Shown here: positions 38,868 through 50,224 of the stretch, one piece after another
Numbering within the stretch: the first letter of the stretch is position 1
How the letters are laid out: each line of letters opens with the position of its first letter
DNA from: Cylindrotheca closterium
Lineage: Eukaryota; Bacillariophyta; Bacillariophyceae; Bacillariales; Bacillariaceae
Length of the DNA: 64,000 nucleotides
Assembly: GCA_933822405.4 (NCBI GenBank)
Contig: CAKOGP040002391.1
Coordinates: forward strand, 1 to 64,000
Reading direction: 5' to 3'
Translations under genes and position numbers: made by a program
Notes under the pieces: generated by a model
The model's input: the letters and a program-made list of their open reading frames with translations, nothing else
What the model was told of the DNA's origin: nothing
The model's database searches: none

Positions 38868-40243
38868 CTATATGATATCCGCTGACACTTGTCCAATCGG
38901 CATGGAATCTTGTGGAATGTCCCATTCGGGACAAGATGAAAAGAATTGTTGACAGACAAACTTTTCATTCCCCGGTTCTGGTGGTTCGGCAATGTGGAAG
39001 GTATTCCCATCGCAAATCCCACCCCATTGTGGGAGTGTGGAACAAAAATGCAAGACGGCCATTCCTTTTTGTGGATGGATCCTTAGAGTTTTCCCATAGT
39101 CCCAATCCCAAGGACTATGGTCCGGCCTCCATCGAGAATCCATGGGCGCCGGATTCTTGTAAAAACTAGTGTCATCGTTATCATCAGTAGTAGTAGTAGT
39201 AGTAGTTGTTGTTGTTGTTGTTGTTGCTGTTGCTGTTGCTGTTGTTGCTGTTGTTGTTGCTGTTGCTGTTGTTGTTGCTGTTGTTGTAGTAGCATGAATG
39301 CCAATGTTGGGAAAACAAGTGCATCCACCACCACTCGCCACGACGTCATTCAAATACACAAAGGCCGTCATGAAATTGTTGTGGAGCGGTAGATTCTTGG
39401 TGGACATGCATCCTTGTGTGGGTCGTTTGGAGTCTCCAAAAAAGTCTTGATCCTGCACCCATCCTTGGCTAATGGGCGCATATTCGGTAGGCCAAGCATC
39501 CGTGTGTTTGGAAAAGGTCTGGCCCTCTTGATATCTAGAAACCTTGAGGTATTGGAGCTGCCGTTTGTCTTGTATGCAAGTGAGTTGAGCCATTTTGTGG
39601 CGCAAGCTTGGGACTTCGGCATTCTCACAAACAATTCCCGAAGAGGTTCGTTCGACACTGCCGCCTCCAATTTGTGGTCTCAGATTGTTGTTGTTTTTAC
39701 CATTGTTATTGTTTCCATGATTGCCATGATTGCCATGATGATTGGAGGGCGGTGGTTGGACTGCCTTGGCAATCAGTCGATCGCATTCGTCGTCTGTAAA
39801 GAAATCATTGACAATAAAAATGTAAGGTTCTTCGTGTATCAATTGGAGACCAGGATAATCCAGATTGATCTTGTGAAAGTACGGATTGGCAATGTAATTG
39901 TCAAAGGGAAAGTCGGGGTATCTGTCATTCTTTTGCGGATGTTGTGATGCTAACACTGGGGGTGTTGTTGTCTGATGGTGATACTGATCCTGATCCTGAT
40001 CCTGAAACTCATACTGTGTTCATTTGTTCTTGTAGATTGAGACGAGGAGGAGGAGGAGGAGGAGGGTATTCTCCTGCTGGATATCCTTGTCGTCGTCGTC
40101 GTCGTCGTCGATAGGGCGCTGGTTGGAGTTGCGGCGAAAACGTGGCTGGAAAAGAAAAAGAAGAGAAGTTTCCTTTTGGCCTTCATTTTGTCAATTTGCG
40201 ATCGCTTGTGTACTATGACAGAGGAGTGACGATGCGCAGTCAT
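38868..40243 (-). CDS. Prolyl 4-hydroxylase-like 2OG-Fe(II) oxygenase
   Basis: The reliable catalytic frame is 39956-38868 (362 codons). The 2-oxoglutarate/iron dioxygenase core shows 'HEEPYIFIVNDFFTDDECDRL', the iron ligands His-x-Asp in 'SKHTDAW', 'GGGCTCFPNIG', 'GMAVLHF', the distal His in 'NTFHIAEPP', and the 2OG-binding Lys in 'GNEKFVCQQF'. It probably hydroxylates proline in secreted proteins. The catalytic frame has no ATG near its start; just upstream and in a different frame is a signal-peptide frame from ATG 40243 ('KRKLLFFFFSSHVFAATPTSA'). The join is unresolved (no fitting GT-AG pair; triplet microsatellites in between). A Thr/Ala run of about 45 residues, encoded by a triplet repeat, interrupts the core. 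Confidence 0.75.
39188..39296. repeat. Triplet microsatellite inside hydroxylase gene
   Basis: (GTA)n then (GTT/GCT)n, about 108 bp, read as Thr/Ala in the coding frame. In other frames it gives long Gln or Cys runs that are not genes. Length is probably polymorphic. Confidence 0.95.
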
Positions 40244-40709
40244 GATAATATGATACTGTGGGAGATTGCACGCAATACTGTACAGTATACAGTATTATAA
40301 TACTGTATACTGTATACTCTACAATACGAATAAAAGCAAGATGAAGCTTTCCACACATGGCACATGCATACGTATGTCCACCGTAATTTCAAATTGGGAC
40401 TGTTTTAGTAGCTGTATAGTGTTCGCTCGTGCGTCACACGGGTAATCGTATCAAACGATCTTCCGAGCCGAAATTCGGTTTGGGTCTTGTCGCGATTGTT
40501 GGAGGGAACTTCAAATATTACCAACGATGTATGACATATGCAAAGCGTGGTCGGCGTTCGGTTTCGGAAGTTTTACACGAATGAAAAAGCCGATCGATTA
40601 GACCCACCTGATCCCTCCCACGAGTGACTTTCAACTTTTGTTCTCCAAGTTCCTCATACCAAGATATACCGGTATTATATTATAATTATTACAGACAAAA
40701 GACAACGAG
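40244..40709. promoter_or_regulatory. Divergent intergenic region
   Basis: 466 bp between the divergent hydroxylase gene and the Ser-rich gene. Contains a palindromic 'CTGTACAGTATACAG' / 'ATACTGTATACTGTATACTC' tract at ~40273-40320. Promoters for both genes must lie here. Confidence 0.4.
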
Positions 40710-41372
40710 ATGGCTCAGCAACAGAAGCAACAACGACAGCAACAACAACGACAACAACACGCTCCACGTAGAACCAGCACCTCTTCAGACAATGGAACCA
40801 ATTCAAGCGGTTCATCGTCCGCCTTTGATGTCCTTCAAAAACTCTTTCTAGACCCGATTTCCGCCTGTTATGCTGAAGATGCGTACAACATGGTAGAAGA
40901 TTCCAATACCAAAGAATGGTCGATTGAAAGTAGCTCCGCTGGCATCAAGAGTCCCAGCAGAAGCTTGGATTCGTATTATTATGGTGAAGAAGGAGAGCAA
41001 GAGGAAGATGAAGACGAAGATGATTTGCCACTGAATGGATTGATTGACGAATCCATGAGTCACACCAAATCCATCAAGTCTTCTAGAACTTCCAGCACCA
41101 AAAGTTCGGCTTCTTCCACCGAAATGGCACGAGAACACAGTTCGTCCTCCCGACACAGCAGTGCTTATGGGATTCCCATATTACGGGATTTGCCATCCTT
41201 TCCTACATCCAGTCACTCAAATGCTAGCGGTTTCAGCAGTCCTGCACGATACAACATTTCGACTAGCCGGTCGATGGCAAGCGAAGTATCTTCACTCATG
41301 TCCGAATACGAGACCAAACTTCCCAATATCAATACCATGCGAAAACCCATCAATCCTGCCATGCTTCCATAA
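40710..41372 (+). CDS. Ser/Gln-rich protein of unknown function
   Basis: 220 residues, ATG at 40710. N-terminus is Gln/Arg-rich ('QQQKQQRQQQQRQQ'), followed by a short ordered-looking segment 'AFDVLQKLFLDPISACYAEDAYNMVED' (~38-65), an acidic run ('EEGEQEEDEDEDD', ~92-104) and a Ser-rich C-terminal half. No signal peptide and no recognised domain. The ordered segment is the most likely functional part. Confidence 0.6.
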   Translation: MAQQQKQQRQQQQRQQHAPRRTSTSSDNGTNSSGSSSAFDVLQKLFLDPISACYAEDAYNMVEDSNTKEWSIESSSAGIKSPSRSLDSYYYGEEGEQEEDEDEDDLPLNGLIDESMSHTKSIKSSRTSSTKSSASSTEMAREHSSSSRHSSAYGIPILRDLPSFPTSSHSNASGFSSPARYNISTSRSMASEVSSLMSEYETKLPNINTMRKPINPAMLP

Positions 41373-41965
41373 AAAAATATGAGAAAAAAGGGGGATTGGA
41401 TGATGTATTGCAATGATTGGTTTCATGATTTTGGGTTAAAAAATGGGGTGTTTGCATAGTGCATAATAGTAGGTTTGTGGTTTATCAGTTACTTTCATTT
41501 CAAAGTATTATAATAAATACATTAGATATATACCTACATCTAGAGGTTCTGTATACCGGAGTATATACTCACACCAGCCTTTCATCTCTGGTGTTTGACT
41601 GTCAGACTGCTTGCCTGACTCTTGAGGAAAAGTAATGAACTGAGAACCGTGCACGTACATGTACCTCCTCTTGGCGAAAACTATCCTGTGGTGCAGCTCC
41701 CTCCCACCTTTTCACATTATTTCTCCACTATCATCATGATAGCGGTACTACACATCGCCGCACCCGTATTCAAAGCACCTAGCGATTGTTTGTTTCTTTG
41801 TTTCTTTGTTTGTTTGTTTGGGTATATGCATTGCTCTTTCTTGGAACGTACCAAGTAGTGAATTATGAAGACTAATATATGTACAGTAGAGTTCGGTTTC
41901 CAAAATACTAACCGTTATTTTAATATAATATTGCTTGTATACACAAGAACAGCGATCGAAGCTAT
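41373..41965. other. Intergenic, no gene seen
   Basis: AT-rich spacer after the Ser-rich gene; includes a TTTGTTTCTTTG microsatellite near 41787-41820. No supported gene. Confidence 0.4.
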
Positions 41966-42911
41966 CCCTTAACGCTTCGATTTTATCCGATATATTATAT
42001 CGGATATAAAAAAAATTACGCACTACTATTTACACCATACTACTACAATAATAAGCATTAAAATGATCATTACAAAGGGACAAATCTAAATATGAATACT
42101 TCCTAGCAGGTACAGTAAGCTTAGTTGTCGCTGTAGCTCCATTTTGCTTCTCCAGAGCCTTCTGATAAGCGAAATCGGCCACATGGAGTTGCTCATTTCC
42201 TTTCTTGATAGCAACAGTGTGCTTTTACTGTTTTCTACTGAATCTAGGCGCAGGAAGCCATGGCTTAGATGTGGCAATCATTCTAAACGTCTTCATTGGT
42301 GCTCCGCTTGGTATATTGTCACATAATGCGTTGGCCATGTAACTCTGCCACAACGCAATTGCCAACAGCCTACTTTGCAGGATTGACAGCCATGCAAATA
42401 CAGTTACACACTGCAATCAACACTAGAATCACTTTCGAATGACTATCCTTCACCCTTGAAGGTGCTGGCCTTTGTCTTGCATGACTATTTACATTCGGGA
42501 TGACGAGCAACATACTCAGATTTTTTTGGTCCATCAGACCACCAAATTGAGCCGCATGGTCCTCTCCCATGCCTATTGCACCTTCTGATAGGGCCGAGAA
42601 GTGCCATTGTGATAATACATATCAATGGCAAATGGTAGGGTGGAAGAATATGCCGTCTTCATGACCTGACGAGACAGTTTTGTGTTGGTGTCAGTTTTGG
42701 GGCAAATGGGTCTGTCCGACTTCGGAGGTTCATCCTTGTTTCTGTGATGGGCTGAGATATAACATGTAGCATACCGATGAATTCCTTATTTCACTGGCAA
42801 TAAACTTATTCATGGCTGTAAAAGGTGTATTTGTACGTGGCGGAAGTTATTGCGTGAAATGTGTGGAATTTTTTTTTATCCGATATATTATATCGTCTAA
42901 AGCGTTAAGGG
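41966..42911. mobile_element. Candidate 946-bp TIR element, decayed
   Basis: Ends are inverted repeats: left CCCTTAACGCTTCGATTTTATCCGATATATTATATCGGATA..., right (reverse complement) CCCTTAACGCTTTAGACGATATAATATATCGGATAAAAA. Flanks are AGCTAT-like on both sides, so a TA/TAT duplication is possible but not clean. Minus-strand frames inside ('RPYQKVQ', 'AWERTMRLNLVV', 'NGTSRPY') are protein-like but broken by stops and may be transposase remnants. Family unknown. Confidence 0.6.
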
Positions 42912-43477
42912 ATATATATAGCTTAGTGTTATTAATATTAGTCTTGAGGGATCAACCACCTCATGTGTACACAATTAGAAAAGAGAGAAAGCCTCAAACG
43001 GACAATAAGAATAATGATAATAATGATGATGATAGTCTACTACTCTAGTATGATTACAACGTGCTTGTGATTGTGATTGTGCTTGCTGGTCGGATGGGAT
43101 CATTGAAAGGTAGTGGTCATTGGATGATGGTGAGTGAGTGATTCCATGGCCCATTCTGCTTCGTTTAGTTCTGCTGCCATGATTCGATCATAATATGGCT
43201 ACTTATTTACTACCATCGCTTCCATGATTGTGCATACTAGCTGGATATTCGTCCAACGAGAAATCACTGTTCTTCGAGGACTTATGGTGTGGCTGTGTAT
43301 TGCTGGCGACCTCAATATGGTAGCCATCAGGGCCAGCAGGAGCCCGCGTATGCAGCAAAAGGCACAAAGAGTGTAGGAAAGAACTTTATGCAACAAGAAC
43401 CCAATATGCACCAATCCATCCTTCTTTCCTTTTCTTTGCCCACCAACACCAACACCAACAACAAACAACAAACAAAA
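42912..43477. other. Intergenic, no gene seen
   Basis: Spacer before the 3' end of the methyltransferase gene, with (GAT/AAT)n low complexity near 43010-43032. Confidence 0.4.
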
Positions 43478-44464
43478 TTAGGAACTAATACTCCTATTAC
43501 TCTTCCCACGAGTAATGTAGATTTCAATGACATGATGCTTGTCATCAGCATTCCTCAAGACTTGTTTCATTGGTTCGACATTCCCAGTAGCCTCCAATCG
43601 TTCAATAAAGTTTTCCAATCCATCCCCATTGCGTCGTTCCACACTGGTCACCAACAAGGTATTGGGACTTGCCTTGGCCATGACTCCCAAAATATCGGCC
43701 AAGGCTTCCCACGAATCCCGACCATACAAGGGTTCATAGACACAATCGCAATTGAGACAAATGTCAAACTTGTCTTCGCCGTCACCATCACATTCTTCCA
43801 ACAACTTTGTCAATCCTTCCTTGGACCAACTCAATGGCTTGGCTTGAATCATGTTCTTCTTCTTCTTAGTATTATTGTTGTTGTTATTGTTGTTGGTGTT
43901 GGTGTTGGCCTCGGAGGAAGCTGGAAAATTGTGCTCCACATTCTCTTGCAATTGTGACACTAGGGATGGTTGATCTGTTAATACAACCTTGTTTTGTTCC
44001 TTGTGCAACAAATGCCAGACCATTCCAGGAACACCCAATCCACAACCCAATTCCAGCATGGATTTATCGCCATCAGTAGTATGGCGATGATGTTCCCACA
44101 AGTATTCCACCGCCAAGACGGCCGCCTTCCATACGCGAGTGCCAGCCCATTGGGTACCATTAAAGAGGGGAGCAATGTTATCTTCTTCCAATTTGGTCGA
44201 TATTGTCAAGGCCCTCGAACTTCCTGGCCAATTGACAACGACGCCAGTTTCTACCATGTTTTCCCATTTGGATTCAATGAAATCAAATTCGTCGTCGTCG
44301 TCGTCGTCGTCACTGCTGGAGCTGCTGTCGTCATCGGCAGTATTTGTATCGTCCACCTCATCGTTTAGTTGGTTCTTGTTGGATGTTATTGTCACAGTTT
44401 CACTATACATGTTCAACTCTTCTTCTTCTTCCTCTTGTTGTTGTTGGTGTTGTATGGATGACAT
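43478..44464 (-). CDS. METTL21-like protein methyltransferase
   Basis: 328 residues from the first ATG (44464); the frame is open to 44512 only with TTG. The N-terminal ~65 residues are Gln/Glu- and Asp-rich. The seven-beta-strand SAM domain follows: 'GTQWAGTRVWKAAVLAVEYL', motif I 'MLELGCGLGVPGM', acidic loop 'VVLTDQP', post-I/motif II 'DICLNCDCVYEPLYG', then 'LLVTSVERRNGDGLENFIERL'. The 'W..(S/A)..L..yL' plus 'DCVY' pattern is that of family-16 lysine methyltransferases (METTL21/FAM86/EEF1A-KMT types). Low-complexity Asn-Lys insert at ~200-220. Substrate cannot be told. Cytosolic. Confidence 0.82.
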   Translation of the reverse strand: MSSIQHQQQQEEEEEELNMYSETVTITSNKNQLNDEVDDTNTADDDSSSSSDDDDDDDEFDFIESKWENMVETGVVVNWPGSSRALTISTKLEEDNIAPLFNGTQWAGTRVWKAAVLAVEYLWEHHRHTTDGDKSMLELGCGLGVPGMVWHLLHKEQNKVVLTDQPSLVSQLQENVEHNFPASSEANTNTNNNNNNNNTKKKKNMIQAKPLSWSKEGLTKLLEECDGDGEDKFDICLNCDCVYEPLYGRDSWEALADILGVMAKASPNTLLVTSVERRNGDGLENFIERLEATGNVEPMKQVLRNADDKHHVIEIYITRGKSNRSISS

Positions 44465-45099
44465 GATCTTGGTGTTGTCGTTATGCTGTGTATTGTGTTG
44501 TTGCGAATACAATATAATACGCTTTAAGATTCGATTCGTCCTGTCAAATTTTGAAATCGATATTTTTGATTGATGGATTGCAATGATGATGGCGATGATG
44601 GTTGGACGGACGTTATCCTCCGCTTCTCTGTTCTCTGATTATCACAAATGCCAAGATTATCAAGTATAGTAGTAGTAGTACTGTAGCCTTCCGGTACCAA
44701 ACAAAAGAGAGATAAAAGACACTTGATGCGTATGCTGAAAAACAACCCTTTGATGTTACATTTAGATACCCAAGGAAGGGTTGCGCATATTCTATTTGTG
44801 CTCTGTAGTTAGCACCAGCAGTCGCCATTGCTTTTTTCCTTCCAAACAGCACCTTCTTCCTTCCATTGTTCTTTGCATCATTATCGTCAAGCAAGCCGCA
44901 GAAACTACTATTATGATGGCGCTCTTTGTCATTCATTCTCAGAGTACCAACCAATATAATTTCTACAAGCGAACCGTCATTCATTGCAAACGGTGGAATG
45001 AGTCTGTCTGTCTGTCTGTCTGTTTGTCAAATTAGCAACCGCAACTATATATCGTGGTCGCTGTCCTCCTAACTGCTAGTAGGACCAAGTACTACGGTA
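44465..45099. other. Intergenic; expected to hold MsrA 3' UTR
   Basis: 635 bp. It must contain the 3' UTR of the minus-strand MsrA gene (and, if that is a selenoprotein, a SECIS element). I searched by eye for an ATGA...AA...GA stem-loop on the minus strand and found no convincing one. Includes a (GTCT)n run near 45003-45022. Confidence 0.4.
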
Positions 45100-45876
45100 C
45101 TAATACACTCGACTCACAGCCTTTTCCAAATACTTTTGATGGTATTCTTCTGCCTTGTAAAAGTCAGAGGCATCTTCGATGGCCACATAGGTTGCCAATT
45201 TGCCACCAATCGTTTCTTCCAAGAACTTGGTGGCCCTCTCGCGCTGTTCTCCATTGTACACAAAAATGGCCGAACGGTATTGAGTGCCAGCCCAGCGAGG
45301 ATCGGCAGGAGTGTGATAGTTGAACATGAGATTCAACAAGTCATTGTAGGAAATGATGGATGGATCGTACCGAATACGAATCGACTCGGCGTCTGTAGGA
45401 CCATGATAATAATAATAATTATTAATAAAATAATAATGAGGATGAGAAGACAATAAATCAGAGGATGACAATCATGTCATACGACAGATGGACTTACAAT
45501 CCTGTACATTTTGATAGGTTGGATTCAAATTTTCCTTTGGCCTGGAAGAACCACTGTATCCTACGACACTCTCCAAAATGCCCTCGACGAGATCAAAGTC
45601 TCGTTGAGGGCCCCAAAATCATCCCATGGCGGCCTCAAAGATGACGTCCGGATTTTCGGGGGCCTCCAAGAGTGGGCAGATTACGGATGGATCATTCTCA
45701 TTCGTCATTTCTCGACTACTAAATGATACTCCCAAGGATGACGAGGATGCAGAGGAAGTATTAATAGCTGTTCGTTGAGCTTGAGGTAACGAGAAGGCAG
45801 CAGCTGTTCCAGAGATGGTTTTATCAAATGCCAGCAGTACAAAGAGTGAAAGCAAAGTACCAACCGACGATGGCAT
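45100..45876 (-). CDS. msrA: Peptide methionine-S-sulfoxide reductase MsrA, probable selenoprotein
   Basis: Exon 1 is 45876-45498, exon 2 is 45392-45100, intron 45393-45497 (GTAAGT...CAG); about 223 residues (ATG 45942 gives 245). N-terminus: hydrophobic leader 'LLSLFVLLAF', then 'TAAAFSLP', suggesting ER/plastid targeting. The catalytic motif reads 'FEAAMG-[TGA]-FWGPQRDFDLVEG', where MsrA proteins have GCFWG: the TGA (45621-45619) sits exactly at the nucleophilic Cys and the frame continues open with perfect family match ('VGYSGSS', 'NPTYQNVQD', 'ESIRIRYDPSIISY', 'GTQYRSAIF', 'FYKAEEYHQKYL'). Sec insertion at TGA is the simplest reading. The enzyme repairs oxidised methionine. Confidence 0.85.
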
Positions 45877-45942
45877 GTTGGCGCTTCGCGTACTCGTTGT
45901 CGTTGTCGTTGTCTTTGTCTTCGTTGTTGTGATTGTGTTCAC

Positions 45943-46550
45943 AGCTGGTGAAGAATATAAACACGTGTTTTAGGTGCGGTTGAGTTCTGAGTTCTGAGGG
46001 ATAGTCATGTGCCAACCCCCTTTTCAGTTTGTCTTCCCTTTTTGTTTGCCATCACAATGACTGTTTGCCATGTCCGCGCGAGCAAACATGTCCAATGGAT
46101 CATCGACTAATGACAAAAAGCATGAACACACATAGAATAGAAACAAAATATTAGCCACAAGGTTATAAGTACGAAAATTGAAGCAGTTTGTGGGCTTCGG
46201 AGGTGTGACCCTGAATCTTTTTGGGATGTCCCTTTGTTTGTTTGTTTGATCCACACACAATCGCTGCATATATAATACCGCAACGAGCACAATAATAATA
46301 GAAGTGAGAGCAATAGAATATAGGTAGGTACATCAGATTCTACCATACTGCCTATTCCTATTCAAGACATTGCATAGAGAGCAACTGCAGTAACCAGCGA
46401 GTGAAAAAGATACTTTCTCAGCTGAAACGACATCAGTCATCAGATAATAATACAGTAGTACCTGAAACTATTTCCCAAACGACCTCTACCATCACAATAA
46501 CCCATAACTGCCGATCAGAACAAGTGACGCAAAATCACACAACAACAAAG
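45943..46550. promoter_or_regulatory. Divergent intergenic region
   Basis: Lies between the MsrA gene and the kinase gene, which diverge. The kinase frame is open upstream to 46401 but only with a GTG. No additional gene was seen; promoter elements could not be fixed. Confidence 0.4.
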
Positions 46551-49500
46551 ATGGGTGAAGAAGATGCCGACGGAAACACTTTGGTGAAAGGAAAAAAGAA
46601 GGTAAAAAAGACGGATGGTGAGATGAAAAAGACCAAAAAGACCAAAAAAGAAAATAAGGACAAACCGAAGAAACACAAATCCTCCAAATCGCTAATGGCA
46701 TCCGGCAACAACGACGACGGTGAAGCCATGCTGTCACCCAAAAAGCACAAAAAGAAGGATAGCTCCTACCGTAAATTGACAGAAGCCCAAGCCTTGCCAG
46801 ATGTGGGAGGATCCTCTCCTGGGGTCCTCTCTCGCAAGAAGATTGATGCCGAAAAGGTCAAGAAGAAGTTGAAATCCAAGACCGGCAAGGTCAAAAAAAA
46901 GAAACCCAAGGCCAAGAAAGCTGCTGAGGAACAAGGAGAAGAAGGTACCAAGAAAGATACCGCGGTGGCGACTCCTGCTGGAGATGGAGAGGAACCCAAA
47001 CACCATACTCTGGAAGTTCTGCAAAAGAAATTGGAAAAGACCGAACGCATGTTGCAAGAAACGGATCCATCCTCGGGATTGTACCAAAAGCTCCAAGTCA
47101 AGCAACAACAATACATTCAAGAACTCAAAGAAATGGGAGTCGAACAGCAACACGAGGAGAATGATGGTCAACTCGGTGAAATGGGCCTCAACGATGATGA
47201 CGATGACGATGACGAGAGTGGCGGTGAAATGGGCCTGAATGACGATAGTGACAATGGCGGAGAATACTATGGCGAAATGGGCCTCAATGATGACGATGAT
47301 GAAGGTTATGGTGAAATGGGCCTCAATGACGATGATGACGATGAAGATGGCCCCAGAAGCAAGCGATCCGGATCCAATGCTTCCAATCCAGCGTGGTCTC
47401 GATCCTTTCGGGCCCTCAAGGAAAAGGAAAAGAGACGACAGGACAGTTTGGGACGGCATCAAGAACGTAAAAAATCCATGCGGAATTCTCTTAAGGAAAA
47501 TAAATCCATCAAGAAGAGAACTCGTGGAGTTCGTCAAGCATTGAAAGGGGGCGAGGACTTTGAAGTACCAGTCTTTCAAAAGACACACGAGGAAACCCAG
47601 TTTCTCAAGGAATCGCTACGGGAGGACTTTGTCTTTCAAAATTTGGAAAAGACATCCTTTCGTTTGTTTTTGGCTGCCTTTGAATTGGTAGAATACAAAA
47701 AGGGAGAAGATATTATGCACGAAGGTGATGTGGGTGATTACTTTTACGTATTGGCCGCGGGTAAAGTCAAGTTCTTTGCCAACGGCCGACTCATTGCAAG
47801 GGGCGAACGGGGGCATTCCTTTGGAGAAGCGGCCTTGTTGTACGCGGCTCCTAGAGCAGCTACCGTCACGGCCGCCGAAGATTCCATGTTGTACCGAGTG
47901 GACCAACAAACCTTCAAGTTCATTACCCAAAACAGTGCCCAAGAGATTCGACAACAAAAATTAGAATTGCTGAGAAATGTCGACTTTTTGGACAATTTGC
48001 TCAATGATGATTTGCAGCGTCTCTGTGACCTCATGGTTCCGCGCATTGTACCAAAGGGAGAATACTTGTACCAAAAGGATGGCGAAGCCGATGCCTTTTA
48101 TATTTTGCAGAATGGAGAAATGACGGCTACTGATATCGTAGTGGGAGACACTACCTTTGAAGATATCCTTATTCAACCGGGAGACTACTTTGGACAAAAT
48201 GCTTTGGCGCGAGACTCACCCCGTGAGAACAGTGTCATTGCCAAAGAAGAAAGTACAGTCTTTGGTATTGATCGAACAACATTCGACAAGGTCTTGGGTA
48301 GCTTTTACAATGTCATTCTCAAGACGAATGACCGACAGTTGCTGGTAAGTGTAGTTCTGATGTCACTTTCTCACAATTCCATCCCATCCCATCACTTTTC
48401 CACTCATCATTCATCACAACTTCTCTCACAAACTAATTACTCTTTCAGGGCCACATTGAAGTCATCAAGGATCTTGGATTGGATTCCTTCCAGCTTGTCA
48501 GTTTGGCGGAACAAGTGGTCGAAGTCCAATTTATTCAAGGCGAAGAAATCTTTGTGGAAGGCGAAGACATTGAACCAGCTCTTTATTTAGTACGAGATGG
48601 TACCGTCAATATTAGTGTGGGAGAAGGAGAAGACGCCAAAACGGTCCAAGAAGATGTCTATTTTGGTGACGATGTCTTGCTTTCGAAAGAAGACATTGTT
48701 CCGGCGCGGTACACGGTGACCGCTCTGGACGATGTCATTTGTGGTTGTTTGACGGTCAAGGCCTGTCGATTGGTGCTGGATTTGCAAGCCAATGACAATA
48801 CGTCGGCTTCAGGATCGGGCAACGAATTGAGTTTGGCCAGCAGTGCGACTATGCAACGCCGGGCCGAATTGGCAGCCTCCTTTGAGAATGGTGTTCTGAC
48901 CATTGAGGAAATGGAAAAGATTCGCATTGTGGGCGAAGGAGAATACGGCAAGGTGTGGCTCACCAAGGCTGGCGATTTGGAGGACGAAATCTTTGCTTTG
49001 AAGATTCAACAGTTGGAACAAGATGGAGAATCCTACTATGACAATATCAAACGAGAAGTGGCCACTATTGGATGTTTGCATCATCCATACATTGTGGGAT
49101 TGATCAATTCCAAATTCACGGGCAATGAATGTTTCATGGTGATGGATTTCATTTCCGGTGGAGAACTTTGGAGCGTCGTTCATCGGGAATACCCCGATGG
49201 CCGGTGGGAATCTGGAATATCGGCGAAGGACGCCCAATTCTACTCGTTGATCATTGCCGATACCATTTCGTACATGCACCGTCGGAACATTTTGTTCCGT
49301 GACTTGAAGCCGGAAAATGTGATGATTGATGCGGATGGCTATCCCAACATTATTGACTTTGGATTTGCCAAGGTGTGTGAAGACAAGGCCTTTACCTTCT
49401 GTGGAACACCAAACTATGTCGCGCCCGAGATTGTTCTGAATGCTGGGCATGGTGTGGGAGTTGATCACTGGGCATTGGGTGTAATGATTTACGAGATGCT

Positions 49501-49777
49501 TTCGGGAGAAAACCCCTTCTGGTATGAGGGTATTGATACGATGACATTGTACGAGATTGTTGTGAAGGATGAACCGTATCCATTGGAAAAGGAACATTCG
49601 GATCCTATAGTGGAGAATCTCATTGATGGTTTGCTCGAAAAAGATCCATCACAACGATTGGGAGTCTTGGCTGGCAAAGACAAGGACATTCTCTTTCATC
49701 CATGGTTCGATGGATGGGATCTTCAAGAGTTGCGGCACAAGAAAATAAAAGCACCATGGTTGCCGCCAAAGGATTAG
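46551..49777 (+). CDS. Cyclic-nucleotide-dependent protein kinase (PKG-like), two exons
   Basis: Exon 1 is 46551-48344, exon 2 is 48449-49777, 104-bp intron (GTAAGT...TTTCAG); 1040 residues. Residues 1-150 are Lys-rich. Residues ~205-270 contain four 'GEMGLNDD' units separated by acidic runs. Three cyclic-nucleotide-binding-type domains follow, e.g. 'EGDVGDYFYVLAAGKVKFF' with 'SFGEAALLYAAPRAATV' (the phosphate-binding cassette FGE..L....RAAT), 'DGEADAFYILQNGEM', and 'GEDIEPALYLVRDGTV'. The AGC kinase domain has 'VGEGEYGKVWL', 'FALKI', 'FRDLKPENVMID', 'IIDFGFAK', 'FCGTPNYVAPE', and a PKG-style C-tail 'FDGWDLQELRHKKIKAPWLP'. The regulatory and catalytic halves in one chain are typical of PKG. 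ATG 46551 is the first in frame. Confidence 0.9.
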
Positions 49778-50224
49778 ATTATTGGAATTGATGTTAATAC
49801 TAGCAATACCAGCAATAATAGCAATGCTATCATATCATATCGACAAGCCTTCTAATATTCAAGACACAGTATTTTATTAATACATTGAACATGTTACTAT
49901 ACCCGGTAGTTTCGCCATGCTCCTTGTTTTAGTTTGATCGCGCGCCGAAAAGGAGTCCTACGATTCAAAAAAATCCCAACGGATGACTCGGATCGGATTG
50001 TCTATGGTGCGACGAGCGCCGGCATCGGTGGTACGAAAGACTGTGTAGGTTCTACAGTGACGATAATGTCCGAAGATGGAGGCGTCGAGGTCTATGGAGG
50101 GGGTTGCGGAAGGGTGTTGTCGGACCATGACCGCTCTTGAAACTTCAGGCAGCTAAAAGGCAAGAGCTGAAGGTCCAAAAAAGTCACTGCAGTAACGACC
50201 AGAGACCTTTTATATTCATAAACA
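49778..50224. other. Intergenic, no gene seen
   Basis: Spacer between two plus-strand genes; holds the 3' UTR of the kinase and the promoter of the G-beta gene. Confidence 0.4.

Noticed and set aside
39083..39392. Poly-Gln and poly-Cys frames
   Set aside because: Other frames of the triplet microsatellite inside the hydroxylase gene.
44600..45099. SECIS element for MsrA
   Set aside because: Stem-loops such as GTGCT-AACTACAG-AGCAC near 44785-44830 lack the ATGA/GA quartet; none was good enough to annotate.
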